From Cubamyces lactineus (Eukaryota > Basidiomycota > Agaricomycetes > Polyporales > Polyporaceae), in the NCBI GenBank assembly GCA_022376465.1, contig JACDTU010000012.1, positions 868,001 to 932,000 on the forward strand: a DNA stretch of 64,000 bases, written 5' to 3'. Shown one piece after another: positions 23,701 to 36,969 of the stretch; the first letter of the stretch is position 1, and each line of letters starts with the position of its first letter. The notes beneath the pieces were generated by a model. The model searched no databases, was not told the DNA's origin, and saw nothing but the letters and a program-made list of their open reading frames with translations. The translations under genes were made by a program, and so were the position numbers.

Positions 23701-24660
23701 AAAAACGACAGACGCGACGGCGGCGATGGCAGCGGCGGCGAGTGAGCCAACATGTATAGTGCAGTGGGAGGTGGGGGTGAAAAATATACAACAAGTGGAA
23801 TATGCAAGGATGAAACAAACAATGGCAACAGGCAACAACGGACAGCGGACGTGTGGACTCTGAAGATGTGAGAGGCGGGAGGGTGACAGCGGGCGCAACA
23901 TAAGCTAGGTAGGCACAAGTGGATGGGTGGCTGGGTAGGGGGCAAACAAAAGATGGACAGCAGTGATACATGACGGGCGGACAATCCCGAGCGGGCCTAG
24001 GAGAGGACGGGCGCAGCACACGCTCGGATGCGCACGGCTCGCAGAAAGTCGTTTTGCAGCATCTTGGTCGGTTCTTGATGCACCTGCGCCGATACACCAA
24101 AGAGAATACCAAGACGAGGTAGGGAAAAACCGGGAAAGGGAGGGAAGCAACGAAAATTGAGAACGAGAAACGACGAAGCCCGGGCTAGCAACGACAACAA
24201 CAGCACGCGCCGCCAGTGCCCACCGCTAGCGCGTTCACGCATGCTGCCGCATCTCGTCCCGTTCTCGGTATTCGTGCCGATTCTTCTCTTCCTCCCTGCG
24301 ATAATCGTTGATGTGCGCCCTGTATAGCGTGCAGAAGCACCGAGGCGGCAGGAAAGGAAGATACCGTCAGCGCAAGCTCGCGGCAGATAGGGTTTTCCAA
24401 ATCGAACGGTGGCGGGACGAGATACGAAGGCACGGCTACCGATACGGAAGACGGGAGGAGGGATGGAGGCGAAGGGGGAAGGAGGGCCCAAGAGCCGAGC
24501 GATAACTCTGATAAGAGCAAGAACAAAGTCACCAAGTCGACGCGAGCGCCGATCAGCCGCTAAGAAACCCAGCCCGACCTCGCGCGGGTCACGAGCAGAT
24601 CCCAGGGCACCGAACAAGGCCGTGGAAAGGGTGGAGGAGAGGGAAGGAGAGAAGGGCTAC
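20724..24660. other. 3.9 kb without a supportable gene
   Basis: Several open frames exist (for example about 150 codons at 20990-21439 plus and 322 codons at 22933-23901 minus). None shows a recognisable domain, and the codon content looks like low-complexity GC-rich DNA. Around 23231-23303 there is a cluster of short TTCGA-type units (GTTCGATATTCGATATCCGA and similar), and a G run lies at 23469-23479. The 22560-22900 part is AT-richer with GAGCCGACTCGG-like repeats. It may contain decayed transposon DNA, a long non-coding transcript or the 3' UTR of the UNC-93-type gene. Confidence 0.5.
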
Positions 24661-26780
24661 TCACAGCGTCTCGTCGGACTCCTCGGTCGTCTCTTTCACA
24701 CGCATGTGTATCATCGGGAGTGCGAACACGAGCCCCGCGACGAGAAGCACCCACGTCGAGATGAATATGTTCATATACCTGCATGCACGCACCGTCGCCG
24801 CACACACATGCGCGCAAGTCAGCAGTCCGCCAAGAGCACATGCGATAATGGGGCTTCTGGACTCACGGAAGCTTCACTGCGTCGGCGCGCCATATGCCCG
24901 CAGCACCTGCGGATTGCAGGGACTTGTCTGTGCGTCCGAGCGGGGAGGCATAATGAAAAATGACGGAGAGCGGGGGGACGGCCATCAGCGAAGGGTACCG
25001 GAAGGTGAGCGCGGGCGAATCACATGAACCGACGAGTCATGAGCGGTGAGAACGACGGCATGAGAATTGAGAGGACGCACAGAAACCGGAAAAGTTGGCG
25101 AGTTTAGCTGGGTCATTTGACATGGCACCCATGAACCAGTACGCGGTGGTCTGCCACATCGCATCGAGCAGTCCGCAGAAGATGTAGAGCCAGAGTCGGC
25201 TGACGTATGGCCGCTCGTGGATATCGATCTTGTTGTCTACGGTGTCCCGGGTATAATCCCTGCGGGCGTCGAACGGTTGGCACGCTGCCAAAAATACGGG
25301 GAGCGCGGGGGACGCACCTCTGATAAAAGTAGGACCAGATGTGTACGACAAAGACCATGGTGAAGAGGACGAGCCACCCGGAGAAGGCGCGGAAGCGTCT
25401 GGACAGGCCTCGCTGGTCGAGCAAAAAGCCAATGCTGACAGAGCCGAGAATTTGCGAGAGCCAGTAGACGAGGTTGTTGAGCGCCCTTGCGCGGATGGTA
25501 AAGAGCGCGCCGTTGTAGTCGTTGAATTCTGCGGAGTCGCAGGAAAAATCAGCGGAGGAAAAGAGCGGCTATCTCGGGGAGAACTCACGCCAGGTATAGA
25601 ACCAGTTGGAGGCGAAGAACATGGGGAAGAGGAGGACGATCCAGGGGTCGGTGCGGAGGGTGATCCAGAGGCCGTAGAACTCTGTGCGCCACGAGGGATG
25701 GCGGGGAGTGATGACGCGGGTGCCATCTGAACGGATCATCTTGCGTGGGTCAGCCATGAGGAGGGGGATGAGGACGCCGATGCCTGTGAGAACGAGGAAG
25801 CCGATCTGCAAAAGGAGATGCCGTGAGCTGTGCGTGCATTGGGCGGGCGGGCGGAGTGGGGGTACGTACGTAGGTGCCATTGGAGACTGGGAGGGGCGGC
25901 AGTCGAGACGAGACGGGACAGGGCTGGGTGAGTACGAGAAATGTGATAGCATTAGACGCGAGGCTCACCGGAATTGGACTGCAGACGGGTAAAAGCAGAT
26001 GAGTGAGCTGTGGCGGGTGTAGAGAGGGGGTACGTACGGTGTTGTCGTAGTTGTTGCCGAGAGAGACGGCGGCACCCACTACGCCGCCGAGGTTGAAGAT
26101 GGACCAGAAGATGCCGATGAACTTTCCCTTCTGGTCCTCTGTGGGATAGGCGAGCATGAGGGAGCCCTGTGCGGTCCAGAGGAGGCCTGCGCAGATGCCG
26201 AGGATGGCGCCTGCTGCGATGACGAAGCCGCCTGCGTTGGGGTGGATGTTGTACGCCCTGCGACTGTGTCAGAACGGGCGAGAGAAAATAAAATACAGAC
26301 ATACAGATAGGAGCCAATGTAGAGGGCGTAGCCTGTTGAGCCGAGGAGAAGCGTGAGACGCGAGCCGAGGACGTTGTTGATCGATCTGGCGCCCGTCTGC
26401 CTGTCAGCGTGCTGTCTGGCCCAAACTCTGTCCACGCACCCGGCGAAGAAGGCGGCGACGGCAAACGTCGCGTACAGCGCACTGTTCGCGTTCGAGTTCG
26501 TCGTCGCGTTCAGCTGCCCTCCGCCCCCCAGCCCCGTCAGCGCATTGAACAGCCCAGGGCCCATAAAGCACACAAAGCCCAGAAAGTACACCTGCACGAC
26601 CGGGTTGTAGTACACCCCCTTGAAGCCCCGGTACTGCGGGTGCGTGTCCAGCGAGTGGATCGCACTCGCGCCGTCGCTGCTGCTCAGCCGCCCGCTCCCC
26701 TGCGCAGACGTCCCGCTCGCGCTCATCGCGTACAGCTCCCGCTCCTTCTCGCGCTGCGCGCGCTCCATCATCTCTGACAT
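24661..26780 (-). CDS. UNC-93-like / DUF895 major facilitator membrane protein
   Basis: Multi-pass protein of the fungal DUF895 (UNC-93-like) group. Ordered blocks are TPQYRGFKGVYYNP-type opening (here HPQYRGFKGVYYNPVVQVYF), GFVCFMGPGLFNALTGLGGG, LYATFAVAAFFAG, LTLLLGSTGYALYIGSYL, the GICAGLLWTAQGSLMLAYPT block and FIGIFWSIFNLGGVVGAAVS. These are followed by GFLVLTGIGVLIPLLMADP, FYTWQFNDYNGALFTIRARA, SVSIGFLLDQRGLSRR and a last membrane segment in STWVLLVAGLVFALPMIHM. The tail is KETTEESDETL and the stop is TCA at 24661-24663. The substrate is unknown for this family. The first ATG in the frame is at 26780 (MSEMMERAQREKERE). The frame stays open upstream to about 26975 through a His/Glu-rich repetitive stretch that has no ATG, so a further 5' exon is possible. 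Confidence 0.85.
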
Positions 26781-26975
26781 GCTCTCGCGTTTCGCGGCTT
26801 CGGCTTCGGCTTCGGCTTCGAGCTCCCGTGCGCTGGCGCGTCTCCGTCCGTCGTGTCTTTGCTCGTGCTCGTGCTCGGTGTCGTGTGCGTGCGCGTGCGC
26901 GTGGCTGCGCTCGTGTGCGTGACGCAGAGAGGCGGTGCGAGAAGAAAAGAGGGGGTCGTAACAAGCGGAAGGCAC

Positions 26976-28610
26976 AGTCAGACGAAGGAGGGGCGGCGTG
27001 CACGCCTGGACAGACGGCAGGGAGAAGAGAGGTGTGGTGCAAGGGGAGGACGAAGACGCGGGGGAGAAAGGGAGCGGGGGGACATGAGATACGGGACGAT
27101 AGATATAATATATAATAAACGCGGATCGGTAGAGGCCAAGCTCAGCTGGTGCCCAGTCACTAGCCTAGTCTATCCAACTCTGCCCTAACAAACGCCTACG
27201 ACCTACGACCACAACAGCGATCAGCGCCCTCCGTCCTCTCCCTCTTCCCTCTTTGCCCCCGCCTTCCCAGTCCTCGCCATGTTCTCTCTCCCTCTCCCTC
27301 TTCTTCCCTGCTCGTCGTACCAACCGTCGCACATTGAATGAGGATGTCGATAGAGAGAGAGAAGAGGACTTCAATTACCCCACTCCCCATCAGAACCCTC
27401 TTCCCGCCAATCGCGATCAGGCACATCCCTACTCCTCCTCCTCCATCCTCTCATCTCTCCATCTCCTCACAACCAGCCTGCTTATTTCTCTCACTCGCCA
27501 CCCACAGAGCTCTCATGACCGCGACCCGCCCTCCCCTCTTCTCCTTCTGCTGGCCTCCGAACGCCGACCGGAGAGAGGTACGGCATAGCGCCTGGGCGTT
27601 CGAGACCGGCAAAGGACGTTCGGAGGCTGGTGACAGCAGCAGCCTGCGCAGGTGACAGCTCCTCCAACCGCTGACCGCTCCCGGCGCCTCGCTCGTTTCG
27701 TATCTACGCCTCCTGCCCTAGTCCTTTTCCAGCCTTCCGGCTCCCGTCCTCGTCCCAGTATATACTATACTCTTAGCTCGTCCTGTATACTCGTATCTTG
27801 AGACGTGCAAAGACCCATATCGAAATCAATTGGAAGCCCAAGCTCGACGTCTCCGCCACCGCATATCACTCATAGCACGCGCACTATCGCACACTCTCCA
27901 GGTACTTTCTCTCGCCCTGCCACTCGCCCAGTTCGACACCCTCTTTCCTCAAACCGTCTCTCGCTGACATCCCCGACCTGCCTCAATCACCGCCAAGCCG
28001 TTCATATCGGCCCCGGGCCCCCCTCTCAGTCCACCAGATTTCCTGCTTCTCCGTCCCGATAGGCATCCAGCCGCCGCCCCCTCCCTTCGGGTCTGAATTC
28101 ACCACCGGAACCGATCCAAACGTCGGTTGCAGATCGTCCTGAAACTTCCGCCTCCTAACTCCCGGTCCCGAATCCCAAAACTCTCTTTCAAACTAGCAGT
28201 GCTGGTAGTCTAGACTCGAGAGCGCACGCACTGGCGCCTTGACAGAACCGCCATTGGCTTTTATGCTCGTCACCGGTTCACCGTTCATTGGTAGCGCGGG
28301 ATACATCGAATATACGTATGTGCTTGTAACAAGTCGTAAGGTAGAATCATCGACATCTTCAAAACAAATCAGAGAGTTCTTCACCGGCTAGCAACGACCC
28401 TCTCGTACATTCATCGCTGTGTAGTATGTACGCGTGCGAAAAGCCGTACCAGCCGAGAGCGAATCGAAAAGAGAAGGAGAATCACAACGAAGAGAGAAGA
28501 CTATATGTGATGTGTGTCCTGCTGCGAACGACATGGGATGGAAACCGATACCCAAGCAAGGCGAGACCCTTCACGCCCAGAGAGCGCACGCACCGCGTAC
28601 GGATGCGAGC
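26976..28610. other. 1.6 kb upstream region, CT-rich, no gene
   Basis: This is the region between the UNC-93-type gene and YOP1, both minus. The part 27220-27560 is strongly pyrimidine-rich on the plus strand (CTCTCCCTCTCCCTCTTC and similar), as often seen in fungal promoters and leaders. Frames of up to 111 codons overlap it but are low-complexity shadows. I see no RNA gene. Confidence 0.5.
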
Positions 28611-29398
28611 TTACTCTGAGGACGCGACACGCTCCCGAAGACCGTCGGCGGTCACCGTCGGCTCGCTCTGGGTCGGCACGAGCGTGCTAGCCTTGCCGTG
28701 GACGTTCGCAAAAACCGGCCGGACAACCGTGCCGTACAGCATTTGTGCACCCTGTACGCCGAAAAGCAAAAAGCGGTCCGACCGTCAGTAAACTATTCCA
28801 ATGACGCCATCGCGCCTGAAGCGCCAGGTACGAAGCGCCGGGTGAGAAGCGGAGTGACACGCACGCGGAACTGAGGGAGCTGGAGCCAGAGGATGAAGAT
28901 GCTCTTGAACGCAAAGTACCAGGGGAAGTAGTAGAGCACGATGCGGAGGGCAAAGCTCTCCAGGAAGTTGAAGAACCCAAACACGATCCAGTACGTCAAC
29001 CACTGCACGTCATCCTGGTGACCGTGGCTCTCGAGCGCCTTGACCGAGAGGAAGGCCGGAAGAGCCCAGCCGACGAGGTTGGAGACGGGAGACGCAAAGG
29101 CGTTGATAGAGTGGAGGATGGCGAGGAGGACGACGGTGCCGAGGAAGGCGTAGCTCTTGGGCACCTGAGTGCGCTGCTCAAACGTGTTCATGATAGGGTA
29201 CTTGGAGAGCTGGCAACCGAGTCGCGTGATTAACGCCAAAATTCATCCGAGTGACGCCTTCCGCCGCAAGACATGGGAGCTGGAAGGCGCGCAGAGGGAT
29301 GTACGCACCTCCTTGTCGAGCTGGTTGACATAGTAGTTGGCCTTGTCTTGCGCCTGGATGAAGGCGGGGTGCTGCTGTACTTTTTGGGCGGCGGACAT
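28611..29398 (-). CDS. YOP1: YOP1/REEP-type ER membrane-shaping protein (TB2/DP1/HVA22)
   Basis: Start ATG 29398 (MSAAQKVQQHPAFIQAQDKA). The conserved region carries VPKSYAFLGTVVLLAILHSI, VSNLVGWALPAFLSVKALES, DVQWLTYWIVFGFFNFLESF, YYFPWYFAFKSIFILWLQLP and a C-terminal NVHGKASTLVPTQSEPTVTA. These give the paired hydrophobic hairpins and the YPxxxSxKALE-like signature of the family. Such proteins generate tubular ER curvature together with reticulons and Sey1/atlastin. There are short introns, one after the VNQLDKE segment and one near LPQFR. Confidence 0.93.
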
Positions 29399-29676
29399 CT
29401 GACAACGGAAAGTGGCGTGTGCATGAGCATATTGCGAGCGACGTTGGACTTTTCTGGAGGATGGGGAACGGACCTTGGTCGTAAGGTGAGTCGTGTGCAA
29501 ACGGGGAGATGGAGGAGAGAGAGTGAGGTGAGGAAAGTCGGGAGGAAAGGGCGAGTCGGGTTGATATGGGCTTTGATGACGCGTGTTTGTTGGTGCCACG
29601 CGTACGTCAGTCGCGCCTCGATTCCACTTTCTTACCTCCGACTAACAAACATCCATTACACAGTGCTACTACCATC

Positions 29677-30043
29677 ATGTCCGACTACGCCAGCGTACAG
29701 GTACGCTCATCCTCATCCTCGTTCGTTCGTTCGTTCAATGCTAACATAACACAGGCGCTGCACCTGTCCTCCCCGCCGTTCTCTCCTACCATCCCTACTG
29801 CCCTCCTCCCCTACCTCGCCTTCATCCTCCTCGGCGCCACCTTTGGTCTCGCCTTCTACTTCTCCACGTCAGTCTCTCCCCAATCACGCTCCCTTTCCTC
29901 TGGAGCTGACACAAACACATGATTCCCACAGCCTCCCAAAAGAGAAGATCCCAGCGCGCGAGCTCGCCGTAGCATCTACCGCATCCGTTCTTGGCGGCTT
30001 CGGCGTCGTAGCCATGTTCTGCGCTGTCGGCGTGTACGTGTAG
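29677..30043 (+). CDS. OST5: oligosaccharyltransferase subunit OST5 (TMEM258 family)
   Basis: 82 residues in three exons: 29677-29700, 29755-29867 and 29932-30043. All junctions are GT/AG and in phase. The protein has two membrane segments, LLPYLAFILLGATFGLAFYF and VLGGFGVVAMFCAVGVYV. The second carries the GFG and terminal VGVYV characteristic of OST5/TMEM258. It is a small subunit of the ER complex that N-glycosylates nascent proteins. It is tail-to-tail with RPA12 (137 bp between stops). Confidence 0.85.
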
Positions 30044-30179
30044 TGCTCTCATCCCAATCCCATACCCCCTCTGCGCTGCGCAGGGCCACTGCTGCGCCCG
30101 CAGGTGCCCAGATACCACCCAATGCGATAAGACGAGCCCAATGGCGCTACGCTCGGTAACAGGAGAACACGCAGCAGCC

Positions 30180-30900
30180 TCAGTTGTTGACACGCCAGCC
30201 AAATTTGCACTTGACACACTGCGGGACGCACCGGCAGGCAGGCAGGCAAGCAAGGTGAGTCTATCACGTACATGGGGCGATGAGAATATGCCACGTACGG
30301 TATAGAAGATGGTCGAGCCCTCGTCCGCACTCCGCAACTGTGGTCGAGGCGTTAGCCGGGTGAGTGTAGTGCACGATTATGCGCAGAACGTGGTGTACGC
30401 ACCTGCGCTTCCTTGGAATAGGCCTCCATGTGTCCGCACTCGGGGCACTTTTCCGTTACCTGTATTCCCAGCCGTGTGCTTAAGCTCCTTCATCTTCACT
30501 TGAGACCAAAAGAAGGGCGACGCACCTTGAGCAGATCCTCGTTGGCGGCATGGACCTTTGTCTGGGTCTTGCGCTTCTGTCTGAGCGCAGAGGGGAATGC
30601 GTCCGGATGAGACCTTGTCACGATCTCAATGTTTTCGTACGCTAAGGGAAACGTGCGGAGTCATGAGACGATAGCGAGGCAGGGGTGAGGGACGGAGACG
30701 TACAGCTAGCAGGTTCGACATGGCCGCACTGCTCGCAAGTGACCTGGAACTGGCCATCCTGGGGCAAATTGAGCAAGGTGCCGCAATCTGGGCAGAAGAG
30801 GAGAGACCCTGTCATGTTGATCCCCGGTCAGTCCGCCCTGCCGCCTAGATGCACGAGAGCTCAGGGAAGACGGACCGATTTTGTCTGCCTTGCGAGGCAT
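30180..30900 (-). CDS. RPA12: RNA polymerase I subunit RPA12 (A12.2)
   Basis: About 125 residues with two zinc ribbons. The N-terminal ribbon has LLFCPDCGTLLNLPQDG and CEQCGHVEPASSY. The C-terminal TFIIS-like ribbon has TEKCPECGHMEAYSKEAQLR and the RSADEGSTIFYTC active hairpin (Asp-Glu of the RNA-cleavage loop), then CxxC in CVKC and WRVNN at the end. The last intron starts with GTACGTGGC right after FYT. The order and the short length match RPA12 rather than TFIIS or RPB9. It is divergent from the aminopeptidase gene, 199 bp away. Confidence 0.9.
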
Positions 30901-31099
30901 GGCGGAGTGTGTGGCTGCAGACTGGAATCGCAGTGGACGCCGAGCAGCAACTTTCTCCTGCCTCGGTAGACGCCCATGATGAGGGTGGTTCCTGATTGGG
31001 TAACAGCGTCGATCAAGATCTGAGGACGATCCTCTTCCTCGACGTCTCCTCCGAGTCGGTCGTCCTCTCTACTCAACGCAACCGTTTACCCGCAGTGCC

Positions 31100-33660
31100 A
31101 TGTCTCTTCCGTCAGACCCCACAACCCAGGCAAACTGGAAGGACATCGCCTCAGAGCACATCGACTTGAACTGGTCCGTCGACTTCGCCAAGGAGACTCT
31201 CTCCGGCTCCGTCACCCACACCCTCGTCTGGAAGAAGGCCGATGTCCGCGAAGTCATGTATGTCCATGTCAAGCACGTTGTTTATCAATTCGTGCACTGA
31301 TTTGCGCGCGCGCGCAGCTTCGATGCTCAGGCTCTCGACATTCAGAAGGTCGCCATAGACGGCCAGCCGGGAGAGGTACATCCATCCCTTCCTCCCTTCA
31401 CTCCACTGTCGCTCATCGCGCAGAGCAGTTCTCTCTAGGCCCGAACCATGAAGTAATGGGCGCCCCGCTCAAGGTCGTTCTTCCCGCCAACCGCGCCGTC
31501 GGCGACAAGATCCGCGTGCAGATCTTCTACAGCACCACCAAGGCCTGCACCGCCCTCCAATGGCTAGACAAGGAGTGCGCGCTCGCGATGATATACTCGC
31601 ATACACAAGCGAATCTAACGTTATATATCTACTAGGCAGACCCAGGGCAAGACCTTCCCCTTCATGTTCAGCCAATGTCAGCCCATCTACGCGCGTAGTC
31701 TTGCGCCGATCCAGGACTCGCCCTCCGTCAAGATCGTGCGTCTACCATATCGTGCCAGACACTACCCAATTAACACACTGACACGATGGGCATCATTTGC
31801 AGACCTACACTGCCAAGGTCAAGTCTGTTCTCCCAGCGCTACTCTCCGCCATCCGCGTCTCCCCTCCTGCCGATGGACCTGCACACGACGGCAAGGAAAT
31901 CGGCAAGGACGTCGTGACATATGAGTATAACCAGGTCAATACTCTTCCGGCCTAAAAATTCCCATTTCTCGCTCACACGTGCGCCTCAGCCCGTTCCGAT
32001 CCCCTCGTACCTCATCGCCATCGCCGTTGGTAACTTCCGCTACCGTCCCCTGCCCAAAGTGGAGGGCAAGGAATGGAAGAGCGGTGTCTGGGCCGAGCCT
32101 GAACTCATCGACGCGACCTACTGGGAGTTCAGCGAGGACGTCGGCAGGTCCGTCATGTCCTCCTACTCTGTGACCGCGGTGCGTTCGGCTTAATTCTATC
32201 GGATTTAGGTTCTTGTCCACCGCGGAGAAGATCCTGCCGCCATACCGATTTGGTGTGTACGATGTCCTCGTACTCCCGCCCTCGTTCCCTTACGGTGGTA
32301 TGGAGAACGCATGCTTGACCTTCTTGACGCCTACTCTTCTCGTCGGTGACCGCACCCTGGTGTGTACACTAAGTTCTCTCACCGCTCGGAGCTAACAATG
32401 TTGTAGGTCGATGTTGTCGTGCACGAGCTCACCCACTCTTGGTTCGGCAACGGTGTCACGTATGTCCTCTCATCCTATGTCCGCAGCCTATAACTCACAA
32501 GTACACTCAGCCAAGCAAACTCGACACACTTCTGGCTCAACGAGGGCTGGACGACCTATATCGAACGCGTCCTCCTACAGCTCCTGCACACGCCCGCTGA
32601 CCGCGGCTTCTCCTTCCTCATCGGCTACAAAGCCCTACAAGACGCGCTCAAGCGGTACGAGTCGCAGCCCAAGTACCAGCGGCTCGTCATCGACTTCGAG
32701 GTCGGTGAAGACCCGGACGACGCGTACAGCACCGTCCCGTACGAGAAGGGCGCGAACTTCCTGCTCCACCTTGAGCGTATGCTCGGCGGCCTGGACGAGT
32801 TCCTGCCGTACGTGTACGACTACGTGAGCACGTTCATGGGCAAGAGCATCACGACCGAGGACTGGAAGGCGCATCTCTATGCGTACTGGGAGAAGCACGG
32901 TGGCGAGGAGAAGATCAAAGCGCTCAACAGCGTCAAATGGGATGTGAGTGATCGTCAGAGTTCTGCCTGGCTAGTTTGTCCTCTCACACAGGTTGTTGCT
33001 GTAGGAATGGCTCTACGGCGAGGGTCTCAAGCTTCCGGTAGAGATGATCTACGACACCGCCCTCGCACGGGAAGCCTTTGCCCTTGCCGAGAAGTGGGAC
33101 GCCGCCCGCAACGAAGCCGACACCTCTAAGCTCGGTTTCCAGGAGTCTGACGTTGCCTCCTTCAACGCTAACCAAAAGAGTGCGTCTTCTCTCCCCATCA
33201 TCCGCGCACCAGACTCACGTCCAACACCCAACAGTCGTCTTCCTCGAGCGCCTCCAGTCCTACCCCGCCCTCCCACACGCACACATCCAGCACCTCGGCG
33301 CGCTCTACGGCTTTCTCACGACGCCCAACGCCGAGCTGCGCTGGCGCTTCTACGAGGTCGCGCTGCTCGACCCCTCCTCGCCCGCCGCGAAGGAGTTCGC
33401 GCCCGCCGCCGCCCAATGGGTCGTCGGCAAGGACGGCACGGGCGTCGTCCGCGGGCGCATGAAGTTCTGCCGCCCGACATTCCGCGCTGTCGCCCGGGCG
33501 GACAAGAAGCTCGCTATCGAGGTGTTCAATGAGAACAAGTTCTCGTTCCACCCGATCGCGCGGCGGTTGATCGAGAAGGTACGTGCATTTGTACCACTAT
33601 ATTGGTACATTGCGCCCGTGGTACTCATTGAGCAACTTCTAGGACCTTGGCCTCGCATAA
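31100..33660 (+). CDS. leukotriene A4 hydrolase-type M1 aminopeptidase
   Basis: Zinc metallopeptidase with the exopeptidase motif GGMEN ([13 protein letters not shown]). The zinc site is [12 protein letters not shown] with the third ligand in [13 protein letters not shown], and the catalytic Tyr region is [17 protein letters not shown]. The C-terminal helical domain ([19 protein letters not shown] onward) is the LTA4H/leukotriene-C type, which distinguishes it from puromycin-sensitive M1 enzymes. Fungal homologues (yeast Lap2) act as leucyl aminopeptidases with weak epoxide hydrolase activity. About 620 residues with numerous introns of about 50-60 bp. The last exon supplies only a few residues (DLGLA) and the stop at 33658-33660. 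Confidence 0.9.
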
Positions 33661-33875
33661 GCATCAAGAAGGCCGTCCGCGAAGAGGTGTACAATCTAAT
33701 GGGGTATTGCGCATGTAACGTGTATACAAGCAGAACTGTACCATTGCTTACAAACAGAACTGTATCATCGCACAATCCAATCCAACAAGAACAATGCCGT
33801 AGTTTTGCATCGCTATCCCCACCACCCTCACTAGCCCCTCCGAATCTATCACAACAGAATGCGAGAAGACGTAGT

Positions 33876-35321
<1,446 letters not shown>

Positions 35322-35712
35322 GATGGTAGTGGTTAAGCAGAAACACGTTGAAGCGGTGCACGGGCGGTGGCTGGCAATGCCAATGCGATCTATAGACAAG
35401 TACAAGATCTGACTAAGCGCGTGGTAAGTCCTTACTAAACTAGAGTAGTAATTATACTCAAGTTAAACGAACTTCGTGCAAGCTGCACACATCTCAAAGC
35501 ATATCAAAAAGCAGCCTGATGCAGGCTAAGCTATGCACGCGATCCACATCACAAAAGTGGCCCGCGGTGCTGTTTTGAACCATATGATAAAGGAGAGGTA
35601 GTAGATGGTATACACATGCTGCTGCTGAGCGCTGAGGGCCGATACTGAGATCTTACTGGTACAAGCAATCCAGTGTGTCACGGTGCGTATGCATGTTGTA
35701 AGGTAAGGCAAG
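35322..35712. other. intergenic, nothing recognised
   Basis: This 391-bp stretch lies between the ArfGAP start and the end of the HAUS1-like gene. It is AT-richer than its neighbours. It should contain the ArfGAP promoter and the HAUS1-like 3' UTR. Confidence 0.4.
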
Positions 35713-36642
35713 CTAATTCACTCCCTTCACCATGTTGCCAAGAAGCCTCTCTCTGATTCTGATCAGTTCCATTTGCTTGTCGCGTGCCTCTGCGAGAGCA
35801 TGCCTAGCTAATTCGATGTTCTGTGCAAGAGGCTCGTAATCTGCACTGCACTCCAAGCAAAGCGTTACTTACCGGAGGCAATCCTTGGAAGGCCTCTAAC
35901 TTCGCCCGCTTCTGTTTGAGAACATGTTCCTGCTCCTTGAGCTTCTGGCGTAGTGCGGCTAATTCTGCGATTGTTACAGGCGGCGCTTCTGGCATGTCGC
36001 TCTGGGAGGCAACGGGATTGGATGATTGCCTAGGCCGAATGGAGTTGAGTACAAACCATGATAGTTTCCAGCTCTCTCTTGTACTCTTTTGCTTTTGCTG
36101 TCAAAGCAGTCTTCTGTCGCTGCAGGAGAGTAACATCGTCATTTGCACCGGACGGCGACCGCAGCACCTGGCTCCATCTGGTCCTATAAGACGGGTGACA
36201 AAAACTGTCAAATCATAGACCTACTTCTTGATGAGCTCCTGCTCGTAGAAGATCGTCAACCAATGACGGGTGAGCTCATCCTCTGCGTCGCGTGCCCGGA
36301 GGAGGGATCGTGCCACAGACAATTCTTCAGTTTCTAACCGTTCAATAGCGCCCGAGTAACTACAAAGACCGTCAAGACCCCACGCACAAAATTAGCACAG
36401 CAGTATCTCACTTTGAGAACGAGAGATCGTCTACGCCAAGCGCATCAGCAATGTCTGTCAAGGTCTCGAGTTGTGCTGAGTTCCTTGGCGAAAGTTCTAA
36501 GCGATCCAAGTACACGTATGGCTGGCCTACAGTCGCGGTCAGGTTTTCTAGGCAGAAACAACATAGAAATGTACTAGTACTTGCCTTTCAATATATAATA
36601 TTGATCATTTGCATTGGTCGAGCTCGTGGACGGCGAAGGCAT
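35713..36642 (-). CDS. coiled-coil protein, probable HAUS1-like augmin subunit
   Basis: Start ATG 36642 (MPSPSTSSTNANDQYYILK). Segments in order are YVYLDRLELSPRNSAQLETL, DIADALGVDDLSFSKYSGAI, SVARSLLRARDAEDELTRHW, VTLLQRQKTALTAKAKEYKR, IAELAALRQKLKEQEHVLKQ, KRAKLEAFQGLPPNIELARH and a C-terminal coil LAEARDKQMELIRIRERLLG. The middle helix plus the late LPPNxxLAxxxxxEA motif resemble HAUS1 as I remember it (a subunit of augmin, which recruits gamma-tubulin to spindle microtubules). The match is weak and another coiled-coil protein is possible. The first intron appears to use a GC donor (AAAG|GCAAGT). Confidence 0.6.
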
Positions 36643-36969
36643 GTCAGTAATGTTGATTGGATTCGCCCTTGACTACCTTGTGCTCTCTAGTCCTAAGTAC
36701 ATATGCAGCTTGCGGACTCGATAAACTTAAAGCGAAGCGTCGACTGCGATGCTAGTGGGATTAGTTAGAGTTATGGTAGAGTGGCCGTGGCTTCGTGACC
36801 ATGATAGTGAGTGGTTGAATGTGGCTGAAGTCGCGTGGGTGGATAGACGCCGGACGAGGTACGCGCGACCGAGGGAGTGTCACGATCTACGCGAGGTGGC
36901 AGCCCATCCTCCTCTCCTCTCCCTCATCTACCTCCACGTCGACGTCCTCCCCGCGCTCGACTTCCATCC
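36643..36969. promoter_or_regulatory. divergent promoter region (HAUS1-like / GET2-like)
   Basis: 327 bp between head-to-head starts. No element is recognisable beyond pyrimidine-rich DNA (CTCCTCTCCTCTCCCTC) just upstream of the plus-strand ATG. Confidence 0.35.

Noticed and set aside
22933..23901. 322-codon minus-strand frame and overlapping long frames
   Set aside because: Compositionally biased (Ser/Pro/Arg/Cys), several frames are open at once, and there is no domain. Typical of GC-rich non-coding DNA.
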